DNA from: a virus
Length of the DNA: 20,389 nt
IMG/VR virus record: IMGVR_UViG_3300007234_000148
Span: 1 to 20,389 of that record
Reading direction: 5' to 3' (one strand)
Below, one piece after another: positions 15,291 through 20,389 of this stretch; position 1 is the first letter of the stretch; every line of letters begins with the position of its first letter. Under the pieces are notes generated by a model that did not search any database, was not told where the DNA came from, and saw only the letters and a program-made list of their open reading frames with translations. Position numbers and translations under genes: made by a program.

Positions 15291-16801
15291 TGGCAGTACA
15301 AGTACAGCTACGCCGTGGCACCGCGTCCCAGAACAATAGTTTTACGGGTGTTGAAGGCGAAATTACAGTCGATACAACCAATCAGACTGTACGAGTCCAT
15401 GATGGGAGTACAGCGGGAGGCCATGCGTTATCTCCACTGACTGACGGAGACAAGGGCGACATTACAGTTTCAAACAGCGGCGCAACTTGGAACATTGACG
15501 CAGGTGCTGTTGGAACGACTGAAATTGCTGATGATGCTGTAACTGCGGACAAGCTGGCTGATACCGCCGTGACTGCTGGCAGTTATACCGCTGCTGATAT
15601 TACTGTTGATGCTCAAGGCCGAGTCACTGCAGCAGCGAATGGCTCTGGCGGTGGTGGTGTTTCTGATAACAGTACTTGCGCACAGAGTATTGGTCTTGGC
15701 ACATCTGCGCTTGATTCAGAAACTACAGGCTGCAACAACACTGCTCTAGGTTACGAAGCCCTTACTGACAACACCGGAGGTAACTACAACACAGCTACCG
15801 GAGGCAGCGCTCTCTATAGCAACACCACTGGTAACTACAACATAGCTAACGGATACAAAGCTCTCTATTCCAACACTACTGGTTCCTTCAACATAGCTAA
15901 CGGAGTCCAAGCTCTCCATAACAACACCACAGCTCTTAGCAATACTGCTACCGGATACCAAGCTCTCTATTCCAACACCACTGGTTCTGAAAATATAGCT
16001 AACGGATACAGAGCTCTCTATTTCAACGCCACTGGTAACCACAACACAGCTAACGGATACCAAGCTCTCTATTCCAACACCACTGGCATAAACAACACAG
16101 CTAACGGACACAGAACTCTCCTTTCCAACACTACTGGTTTCTACAACACAGCTAACGGATCACAAGCTCTCTCTTTCAACACCACTGGTTCTCAAAACAC
16201 AGCTAACGGATTCCAAGCTCTCGTTCTCAACACTACTGGTAATCAAAATACTGCTAACGGATACCAAGCTCTCTTTTACAACACCACTGGTAACCACAAC
16301 ACAGCTAACGGATACCAAGCTCTCTATAACAACACCACTGGTTCCGGTAACATCGGCATCGGGTTTGTTAACAACGCTGGAACTTACGCCCCAGTGTTTA
16401 ACCCAACAACAGAAAACAACCGCCTTGTTTTAGGCCATACAGCAATCACTAACGCTTACGTCAAAGTTGCTTGGACCGTTACTTCAGATGAGCGAGATAA
16501 GATGAACTTTGCTCCAGTGCCTTATGGTCTGGACTTTGTCAATCAACTTAAGCCAACGGCATACCAATTCAAGGTAGATCGTGACACTGAAACACCAAAT
16601 AGTGACGTACGTTATGGCTTTAAAGCACAAGATATTCTTGCCCTTGAAGGCGATGACCCCGTCATTATTGACATTGAAGATCCTGACCATCTCAAGTACA
16701 AAGGTGAACATCTTGTTCCTGTACTTGTTAATGCAGTTCAGGAGTTGACTACTATGGTCAACGAGCTTAAATCTGAACTAGCCGCCCTTAAGGGCGCTTA
16801 A
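15290..16801 (+). CDS. Tail fibre with 17-residue repeats and C-terminal peptidase S74 chaperone (503 aa)
   Basis: Residues 3-50 (QVQLRRGTASQNNSFTGVEG...VRVHDGSTAGGHAL) match the N-terminal fold of phage tropism-determinant-type fibres. Residues 76-118 (TTEIADDAVTADKLADTAVT, DITVDAQGRVTAAANG) are a common connector. Residues 150-353 are twelve 17-residue repeats of the form NTANGYQALYSNTTGNH, probably a beta-roll. Residues 398-503 are an S74 intramolecular chaperone: S399 and K404 of TSDERDKMNF fit the Ser-Lys self-cleavage dyad of the endosialidase family, and the end is an amphipathic helix (VQELTTMVNELKSELAALKG). Family knowledge: the chaperone trimerises the fibre, then cuts itself off N-terminal to the Ser. 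The mature fibre would end at about residue 398. Confidence 0.9.
   Translation: MAVQVQLRRGTASQNNSFTGVEGEITVDTTNQTVRVHDGSTAGGHALSPLTDGDKGDITVSNSGATWNIDAGAVGTTEIADDAVTADKLADTAVTAGSYTAADITVDAQGRVTAAANGSGGGGVSDNSTCAQSIGLGTSALDSETTGCNNTALGYEALTDNTGGNYNTATGGSALYSNTTGNYNIANGYKALYSNTTGSFNIANGVQALHNNTTALSNTATGYQALYSNTTGSENIANGYRALYFNATGNHNTANGYQALYSNTTGINNTANGHRTLLSNTTGFYNTANGSQALSFNTTGSQNTANGFQALVLNTTGNQNTANGYQALFYNTTGNHNTANGYQALYNNTTGSGNIGIGFVNNAGTYAPVFNPTTENNRLVLGHTAITNAYVKVAWTVTSDERDKMNFAPVPYGLDFVNQLKPTAYQFKVDRDTETPNSDVRYGFKAQDILALEGDDPVIIDIEDPDHLKYKGEHLVPVLVNAVQELTTMVNELKSELAALKGA
15737..16348 (+). repeat. Twelve tandem 51-bp repeats in S74 fibre
   Basis: Twelve consecutive 51-base units (17 residues each, pattern N[TI]A.G..AL..N.TG..) cover 612 bases without a gap. 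The sequence aacggataccaagctctct recurs almost exactly in several units. Hypervariable positions fall at repeat residues 6, 7, 10, 11, 16 and 17. It is coding, not a CRISPR array. Confidence 0.95.
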
Positions 16802-16829
16802 ACATCACTTCACTTTTTGGAGTTTTCCC

Positions 16830-17063
16830 ATGCCTGCACCTGAAACACTTACTGCTGAAGAAATCGCGCAGAGCTACTCTGCCGCTATGGACAGCGTTAA
16901 CTTAATCAATGAGTTGCTGGCTTTGCCATCGCTTGGTGACGAGCAGCAAGACACAGTTAGCCGAAACGTTGAGCATCTTGAAATAATGGTTGCCAAAGAC
17001 TATTGGACAACAGAAGACCTTGCACCATTTAATAAGGCAATTGCAGATGCCTTAGACGTTTAA
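16830..17063 (+). CDS. Small conserved hypothetical protein (77 aa)
   Basis: A 77-residue, all-helical, acidic protein. Features: LTAEEIAQSYSAAMDSVNLI, then DTVSRNVEHLEIMVAKDYWT and DLAPFNKAIADAL. I recall short proteins with the VxRNVEHLxxMxxKxxWxxEDxxPFxxAI pattern following fibre genes in cyanophages; no function is known. A ribosome site (ggag, 16819-16822) sits seven bases before ATG. No membrane segment or catalytic motif is seen. Confidence 0.72.
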   Translation: MPAPETLTAEEIAQSYSAAMDSVNLINELLALPSLGDEQQDTVSRNVEHLEIMVAKDYWTTEDLAPFNKAIADALDV

Positions 17064-17065
17064 GG

Positions 17066-17194
17066 ATGGACTCAGACACGCTAAAAAACTGGGCAAAAGT
17101 TGAAAAAGCTTTGCGGGAAGCTGGCAAAACCGACTGCATGTTTTACAAACGTGCGGTCGCGATTTTAAGTGGCAAGCCAGACCCGCTAAAATAA
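17066..17194 (+). CDS. Small conserved hypothetical protein (42 aa)
   Basis: The ORF ATG 17066 to TAA 17192-17194 starts two bases after the previous stop. It encodes a compact helical protein with WAKVEKALREAGKTDCMFYK, then RAVAILSGKPDPLK at the end. Its sequence looks protein-like and resembles, from memory, short cyanophage proteins. Its last codons contain the 19-nt repeat also present at the end of the 34-codon ORF (11233-11337). It is too short for most gene finders. Function unknown; being next to lysis genes it might be part of that cassette. Confidence 0.65.
   Translation: MDSDTLKNWAKVEKALREAGKTDCMFYKRAVAILSGKPDPLK
17172..17190 (+). repeat. 19-nt direct repeat, copy 2
   Basis: The exact match of 11315-11333. 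Here it encodes the C-terminal GKPDPLK of the 42-residue protein. The following bases make taaaat (17187-17192), a good -10-like hexamer, and then aaaaaggaaggag, the ribosome site of the next gene. Confidence 0.8.
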
Positions 17195-17215
17195 AAAGGA
17201 AGGAGTGCGTCAGCC

Positions 17216-17491
17216 GTGATTGAAATTTACGCAGCAATCCTAGGCGCCTCTATCGGCATAGCTGGGATGAGTGTCTCCGGGTTTACTAGGCGAACCAGCG
17301 AAAGCCGTGAAGCGGTTATTCGCCTCACGGCGGGCGTCGAATCCATTGCAACCAAACTTGAAGATCTTCATCAAGACATGAAGGCAGAAAAAGTTCAAGC
17401 CAATGCTGATCGCCGTGAAATTTACGAACGGCTGAATGATCATGGCAACCGAATAACTGTTTTAGAAACCACCAAGGCTAGAATCGACTAA
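17216..17491 (+). CDS. Small membrane protein with coiled coil, possible lysis protein (91 aa)
   Basis: GTG 17216 is chosen because the strong ribosome site ggaaggag (17198-17205) lies about ten bases upstream. The N-terminal segment IYAAILGASIGIAGMSVSGF is a likely membrane helix, then a basic turn (TRRTSESREA) and a charged helix, AVIRLTAGVESIATKLEDLH, DMKAEKVQANADRREIYERL, ending NDHGNRITVLETTKARID. The helix-plus-coiled-coil layout resembles, in reversed order, XhlA-type lysis proteins and also phage spanin-like or adaptor proteins. It sits next to the holin-like gene and endolysin. Role in lysis is inferred; a short spanin is another possibility, but no lipobox is seen. Confidence 0.6.
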   Translation: MIEIYAAILGASIGIAGMSVSGFTRRTSESREAVIRLTAGVESIATKLEDLHQDMKAEKVQANADRREIYERLNDHGNRITVLETTKARID

Positions 17492-17508
17492 GAATCAAAG
17501 GCATTGAA

Positions 17509-17661
17509 ATGAACATCGAAGAAGTCTTGGCGCATCCTGCTTTTTGGATTGTGGTAGCAGCAGCATCTGAACTGATTGGTATGTCGCCAAAGCTGCGTGA
17601 AAATTCCCTGCTGCAACTTTTGTTTACAGCACTTCGTTCCCTGAAAGCAAAAAAGGACTGA
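17509..17661 (+). CDS. Small membrane, holin-like protein (50 aa), with a slippery site at its end
   Basis: ATG 17509 follows the 91-residue gene by 17 bases, with aaagg (17497-17501) as ribosome site. The 50-residue product starts MNIEEVLAHPAFWIVVAAAS, has a short hydrophobic segment (FWIVVAAASELIGM) and a second amphipathic one (LLQLLFTALRSL), and ends with the basic KAKKD. From memory it resembles short cyanophage proteins of the type HPxFWxxxAxxSExIG. Position just before the endolysin suggests a holin or lysis-associated membrane protein (inference). Its last codons are gcA AAA AAG GAC TGA, a classic -1 slippery sequence that could extend it into the next ORF to a 123-residue form. Confidence 0.65.
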   Translation: MNIEEVLAHPAFWIVVAAASELIGMSPKLRENSLLQLLFTALRSLKAKKD

Positions 17662-17678
17662 TCCCTGCTGACGGCAGG
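17649..17678 (+). promoter_or_regulatory. Candidate -1 programmed frameshift signal (A AAA AAG plus stem-loop)
   Basis: The heptamer aaaaaag at 17649-17655 is read in the zero frame as A AAA AAG, the most efficient bacterial -1 slippery sequence (as in dnaX and IS911). The zero-frame stop follows one codon later. After an eight-base spacer a small stem (cctgc/gcagg, 17664-17668 with 17674-17678, loop tgacg) could stimulate shifting. The -1 frame is exactly that of the next ORF. No upstream ribosome-like stimulator is seen. Confidence 0.5.
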
Positions 17679-17879
17679 TGGTTGTTTCAGTTCTCAACTC
17701 GATCACCCTTCGAGGCGCTAAAGCGCGAAATCCAGCGTCGCAAATTCGAGGCAACACTAAAGCCTCGGATTGACGCTGAGGTTGAACGCTGGCACAAATC
17801 ACAGCCACCAGCAATGCCGCCACCTGAGCGGATAGGCGACCTACACATAAAATCACCCTGGAGCAATGACGAACAGTAA
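17655..17879 (+). CDS. ORF without ATG/GTG start, likely reached by -1 frameshift (or TTG at 17682)
   Basis: This frame is open from 17601 to TAA 17877-17879 but has no ATG or GTG; the only usual start is TTG 17682 with a poorly spaced AGG three bases upstream. Translated from the slippery site it adds GLIPADGRWLFQF, then FEALKREIQRRKFEATLKPR, a basic helix, then DAEVERWHKSQPPAMPPPER, a helix running into proline-rich sequence, and ends SPWSNDEQ (74 codons). From TTG it is a 65-residue cytosolic protein. It overlaps the endolysin start by 14 bases. The protein-like sequence suggests it is translated. Function unknown; if fused to the holin-like protein it would give it a cytosolic, positively charged tail. 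Confidence 0.6.
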   Translation, partial: GLIPADGRWLFQFSTRSPFEALKREIQRRKFEATLKPRIDAEVERWHKSQPPAMPPPERIGDLHIKSPWSNDEQ

Positions 17880-18939
17880 GGCAATCTCACTCGAACAGCT
17901 TTTTAGGTACTACAAAGGCTTGCCACATCAAGCCGCAAGTATTTCGCTTCTAGAAGAAGATCTAGCAAGTAATGGTTACGACGCAGCGATGCGACGTGAC
18001 CGTGAATGGTTTGCGACTTGGAGTCAATCAGGTAAGCAATCTGATCACAAGCAAGCATTAGACCTGATTAAAAAGTTTGAAGGATGGCACGCCGAGGCAT
18101 ACCTGTGCCCCGCAGGGTTTTGGACGATTGGATGGGGCGATCTGTCGCATCCAGATGGTCGCCCCGTAAGAGAAGGCGACTGGATCAGAAGGAAAGAAGG
18201 CGATGCTTTACTGGAAGGCACAGTAGACAAAATTGACGACAAGCTTTCTCAGACCGTTCCTTACTGGTCAGAAATGGCGGAGAATCAGCAGGCAGCATTG
18301 ATCAGCTTCGCCTACAACCTTGGCTCTGGATTCTATGGCTCTGAAGGTTTTGAGACAATCAGCCAAAAGCTTCGTGCGAAAGACTGGAAAGCTGTTCCTG
18401 ACGCGATGCTGCTCTATCGAAACCCTGGGAGCAGCTTTGAAGCCGGTCTAAAGCGTCGAAGGCAAGCCGAGGGAAACCTCTGGAAAGGTGGCGATCAATC
18501 ACCGCCTACTGAGACTGCCAAGTTACGGCCTGGGTCTCCATTCACCAGTCGGCTGACCCCACACATCACTCTGGGTGAGTTTGCTCTAAATCAAGAAGAG
18601 CGCAGATTCAACGAGCAGCACCAGCTAGACACCGCAGCCACTCTCGCGGCATTTTTAGAGCGTGTTCGTGGAAGGTTTGGGGGCAAGCCAGTAGTAATCA
18701 CATCTGGCTACAGACCACCAGCCATAAACAGATCGGTTGGCGGCGCTAGCGGGTCAGAGCACCTGTACCCGGCACCGGGAGTGGGTGCTGTGGATTTTTG
18801 TGTGCAAGGCGCTGACATTTTTGCGGTACAAGAATGGTGTGACCAAAACTGGCCGCATAGCTTAGGATATGGGGCCAATAAAGGATTCGTTCATCTCGGT
18901 ATGCGAGAAGACGGTCCAAGAATACGCTGGGACTACTGA
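17866..18939 (+). CDS. Bifunctional endolysin: GH24 lysozyme plus M15 peptidase (357 aa)
   Basis: A three-part protein. Residues 1-60 (ISLEQLFRYYKGLPHQAASI, AMRRDREWFATWSQSGKQSD) form an unassigned region, seen by memory at the start of cyanophage lysins and possibly wall-binding. Residues 62-206 are a phage-type lysozyme (GH24): E72 in KKFEGWHAEAYL, C81 and T87 (CPAGFWTIGWGD) fit the E-8aa-[D/C]-5aa-T triad, followed by ENQQAALISFAYNLGSG. Residues 230-357 are an M15_3-type carboxypeptidase/endopeptidase with TSGYRPPAINRSVGGASGSE, zinc ligands probably H299 and D310 (SEHLYPAPGVGAVDF) and H343 (GFVHLGM). It would cut both glycan and peptide bonds. No signal peptide or SAR helix is visible, so a holin is needed. 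A GGAG two bases before ATG is unusually close. Confidence 0.9.
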   Translation: MTNSKAISLEQLFRYYKGLPHQAASISLLEEDLASNGYDAAMRRDREWFATWSQSGKQSDHKQALDLIKKFEGWHAEAYLCPAGFWTIGWGDLSHPDGRPVREGDWIRRKEGDALLEGTVDKIDDKLSQTVPYWSEMAENQQAALISFAYNLGSGFYGSEGFETISQKLRAKDWKAVPDAMLLYRNPGSSFEAGLKRRRQAEGNLWKGGDQSPPTETAKLRPGSPFTSRLTPHITLGEFALNQEERRFNEQHQLDTAATLAAFLERVRGRFGGKPVVITSGYRPPAINRSVGGASGSEHLYPAPGVGAVDFCVQGADIFAVQEWCDQNWPHSLGYGANKGFVHLGMREDGPRIRWDY

Positions 18940-18940
18940 A

Positions 18941-19459
18941 ATGACTGTGCTTTGCGACTGGGAAATTAAATCGCTTTGCTACGGCGGAGCAATGGAAGAC
19001 TGGTCTGAAGATCTAATCAACCCGGCCTCGCTTGATGTGAGACTGGGCAGTGGGCTGATGATTGAAGTCGCTGGGCAAAAAGACCTGCTCCATGTTGACA
19101 TCTCGAACAGAACTGAAAAGAACCCTTATCGATTAACCCCCGGAGAGTTCTGTCTTGCTGAGACGCATGAAACGTTTAAAAAAATACCTGATCACATTTG
19201 TGCTCAGTTTGCATTGAAGTCAAGTAGGGCTAGGGAGGGATTCACACACGCCCTGAGCGGGTGGATCGATCCAGGGTACTGCAATAGCAAACTAACTCTT
19301 GAGCTTACAAACGTAAGGCGTCATTGCGATCTACCGTTATACCCTGGCCTAAAAATAGGACAAATTATATTTATCAGGATGAGCGAGGTTCCTCTAAACA
19401 GTTACTCGAAAACTGGTCGTTATAACGGTGATGCAACGGTCCAAGGCAGTAAAGGTTAA
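18941..19459 (+). CDS. dCTP deaminase-like protein (172 aa)
   Basis: I chose ATG 18941, one base after the endolysin stop, since an upstream in-frame extension (from 18869) would lie entirely over the endolysin and is not protein-like. The 172-residue product has DLINPASLDVRLGSGLMIEV near the start, SSRAREGFTHALSGWIDPGY in the middle with S94/S95 and R98, LTLELTN with the likely catalytic E121, a PGLKIGQIIF strand, and a C-terminus YNGDATVQGSKG that resembles the nucleotide-closing tail of Dcd. Family knowledge: Dcd deaminates dCTP to dUTP for dTTP synthesis; members may also be dUTPases. Slightly shorter than E. coli Dcd (193). The match is by motif only. Confidence 0.82.
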   Translation: MTVLCDWEIKSLCYGGAMEDWSEDLINPASLDVRLGSGLMIEVAGQKDLLHVDISNRTEKNPYRLTPGEFCLAETHETFKKIPDHICAQFALKSSRAREGFTHALSGWIDPGYCNSKLTLELTNVRRHCDLPLYPGLKIGQIIFIRMSEVPLNSYSKTGRYNGDATVQGSKG

Positions 19460-19617
19460 AGCAGACCACTTGGCTAGCATTAGTAAGCCTGATACCGGCA
19501 GTAGTGGTAGCTGAGTTTAGGCAGTGTCGGAGAAGCAGTCTATGCCGAGAGTATTTGCCTACCTCGGAGATGACCCACGGAAAAAACGGATGGTTTTGTG
19601 ATCCTCGAAGGTGCCCC
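19460..19617. other. Gap between dCTP deaminase and HNH gene (158 bases)
   Basis: I see no tRNA or clear terminator. It holds a 19-codon ORF (19542-19601, MPRVFAYLGDDPRKKRMVL) without a good ribosome site. A different frame reads DGFVILEGAP and ends at the TGA overlapping the HNH ATG (ATGA). The two look like pieces of one short gene broken at the six-A run (19582-19587), but this is weak. Confidence 0.3.
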
Positions 19618-20136
19618 ATGAGAGCATCCGAAAATGGTGCTTCTTATCAAGTCGAAAAACGCTACCTAACAACTGCGACAATTATGTTTCTGACCTCAGC
19701 AAAGGAAGATCAGGAACCTGAAGAGTTTAGTGAGATATTTGCATCACGATTAGAGGAGCTAACAGAGGAAATAGTAAGTTTTGAAATGGAAGTAGTGCCT
19801 CTAAGCGGCGGATTTATTGGCCATGAAATAATAGGATCAGAGCTTGTACCAAAGAAAACAAGTAAGCACAGGTTCAGGCGTCAAATACTTGATGAATGGG
19901 ACAATAGATGTGCTTACTGCGGCCAACCCGGAGATACCTTGGATCACATCCTTGCTAGATCGAAAGGTGGCAGTATGAGCGTTGTAAACAATCTTTTGTG
20001 TTGCTGTAGGTTTTGCAACGGATCAAAAAGTGACAAGGCAGTATGGGAGTGGTTTAGGGCACAGCCTTTCTGGAGCCAAGAGCGTGAAGATCTGATTAAT
20101 TATTGGATGGAGCATGGAACTTTGGATCAGCCATAG
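19618..20136 (+). CDS. HNH endonuclease (172 aa)
   Basis: I chose ATG 19618 because AAGG (19605-19608) lies upstream at a good distance; an upstream GTG (19504) would add a non-conserved leader. Residues 1-80 are a charged, mostly helical segment of unknown role (EDQEPEEFSEIFASRLEELT). Residues 83-140 hold the HNH domain: CAYC (C98, C101), DH (D109, H110) in TLDHILARSKGG, N124/N125, and CRFCNGSK (C130, C133). This two-CxxC HNH type binds a structural zinc and a catalytic metal. The C-terminal end (AVWEWFRAQPFWSQEREDL) is helical. Such HNH enzymes are often free-standing phage endonucleases, including ones near packaging genes; which applies here cannot be told. Confidence 0.86.
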   Translation: MRASENGASYQVEKRYLTTATIMFLTSAKEDQEPEEFSEIFASRLEELTEEIVSFEMEVVPLSGGFIGHEIIGSELVPKKTSKHRFRRQILDEWDNRCAYCGQPGDTLDHILARSKGGSMSVVNNLLCCCRFCNGSKSDKAVWEWFRAQPFWSQEREDLINYWMEHGTLDQP

Positions 20137-20389
20137 GAAGCATCATGTGATACAAATAAGTCTTTGCACGCCAAAAATCATCTGAATATCTGCAAATAGC
20201 TCCACCAGGACTGCAAGCCCTGTAGTAAACGCCTTGAGTGTTGTCATTCAATATCTCAATGTAAAAACCATTGCCGAAATCTATCGCCCAGCTAGGGACA
20301 TCAGTCGTTGATCCAAAAGGCCGAGCATTGGCTGGCAAATCTTCCGCCACTTGATTTCCCCTCGGCAAAACCAAGACTGCATTCTGATT
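20096..20389 (-). CDS. Convergent hypothetical ORF on minus strand, cut by right edge
   Basis: Reading leftward from the right edge, the frame is open to a stop at 20096-20098 and is not closed upstream, so the gene starts outside the window; the TTG at 20374 is only one possible start. It encodes at least 97 residues: VPSWAIDFGNGFYIEILNDN, QGVYYRACSPGGAICRYSDD, then FWRAKTYLYHMM and a short tail. The sequence looks like a small globular protein; I do not recognise it. The plus strand here (20137-20389) has stops in all frames, so this is the best reading. Its 3' end overlaps the HNH gene by 41 bases, tail-to-tail. No terminator is visible between them. Confidence 0.5.
   Translation of the reverse strand, partial: NQNAVLVLPRGNQVAEDLPANARPFGSTTDVPSWAIDFGNGFYIEILNDNTQGVYYRACSPGGAICRYSDDFWRAKTYLYHMMLPMADPKFHAPSNN

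Noticed and set aside
15290-15440. Diversity-generating retroelement, suggested by the tropism-determinant-like start of the 503-residue fibre
   Set aside because: No reverse transcriptase, template repeat or adenine-specific variable region is visible, and the fibre ends in an S74 domain rather than a C-type lectin domain.
15746-16111. Minus-strand ORF of 121 codons
   Set aside because: It lies opposite the 51-bp repeats and its repeated VSVSCV pattern is just the reverse reading of them.
15737-16348. Tandem repeats as a CRISPR array
   Set aside because: The units are contiguous and of 51 bases, in frame, with no spacers; they code a fibre.
17488-17856. Minus-strand ORF of 122 codons
   Set aside because: It lies opposite three plus-strand genes with consistent ribosome sites and spacing; shadow reading.
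18869-18940. Upstream start for the dCTP deaminase
   Set aside because: The extension lies wholly inside the endolysin coding sequence in another frame; ATG 18941 is one base after the stop and begins the family-like sequence.
19504-19617. Upstream GTG start for the HNH gene
   Set aside because: The leader is rich in Arg/Cys and unlike a domain, and ATG 19618 has a better-placed AAGG.
19460-19617. tRNA gene in the gap
   Set aside because: No T-arm GTTCGANNC-like sequence or cloverleaf could be drawn on either strand.
1-20389. Integrase, att sites, transposase or insertion sequence
   Set aside because: None of the ORFs matches these families and no inverted terminal repeats with target duplications were seen.

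Overview
The window is the late structural and lysis region of a tailed bacteriophage or prophage with a lambda-type, long non-contractile (siphovirus) tail. The order at the left is lambda's H-M-L-K-I-J tail-tip order: tape-measure C-terminus, gpM-like, gpL-like with four Cys, gpK-like JAMM plus NlpC/P60, gpI-like, and a 1461-residue gpJ-like hub. Genes are packed with 1-nt (TAATG, TGATG) or 4-nt (ATGA) start/stop overlaps, so translational coupling is likely. The host cannot be proven from the sequence. The small accessory proteins (80, 117, 77, 42 and 50 residues) and the fibre modules resemble, from memory, those of marine or freshwater cyanophages, so a picocyanobacterial siphovirus or prophage is my inference with modest confidence. 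No integrase, att site, tRNA, rRNA or CRISPR array is visible.

Layout. 1-7678: lambda-like tail tip. 7678-10534: two fibre genes, one with a phage collar domain and HxH motif, the other with four GGTLP..NITLNADGSA repeats and an EEGTWTP-type C-terminal domain. 10605-11337: small accessory proteins, then a stem-loop terminator that lies inside an unannotated-size 34-codon ORF. 11362-16801: a second coupled operon with a small beta-sandwich-like protein, a 1197-residue parallel-beta-helix fibre with collagen-like and tail-fibre repeats, and a 503-residue fibre with twelve 51-bp repeats and a C-terminal peptidase S74 chaperone. 16830-18939: small proteins and the lysis cassette, with two candidate small membrane proteins and a bifunctional GH24 plus M15 endolysin. 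18941-20136: a dCTP deaminase-like protein and an HNH endonuclease. 20096-20389: a convergent minus-strand ORF running off the right edge.

How it works together. The tape measure and M/L/K/I/J homologues build the tail tip. The fibre cassette supplies at least four different receptor-binding architectures, several of which share an N-terminal segment or an internal ~65-residue module. The lysis cassette releases progeny.

The most interesting points are: (1) a perfect A_AAA_AAG -1 slippery heptamer four bases before the stop of the 50-codon holin-like gene, followed eight bases later by a stem-loop, with the -1 frame being exactly that of the next ORF, which has no ATG or GTG start; (2) a 34-codon ORF coupled by ATGA and overlapping a terminator; and (3) a 19-nt exact repeat found at the ends of two different micro-ORFs about 5.9 kb apart.
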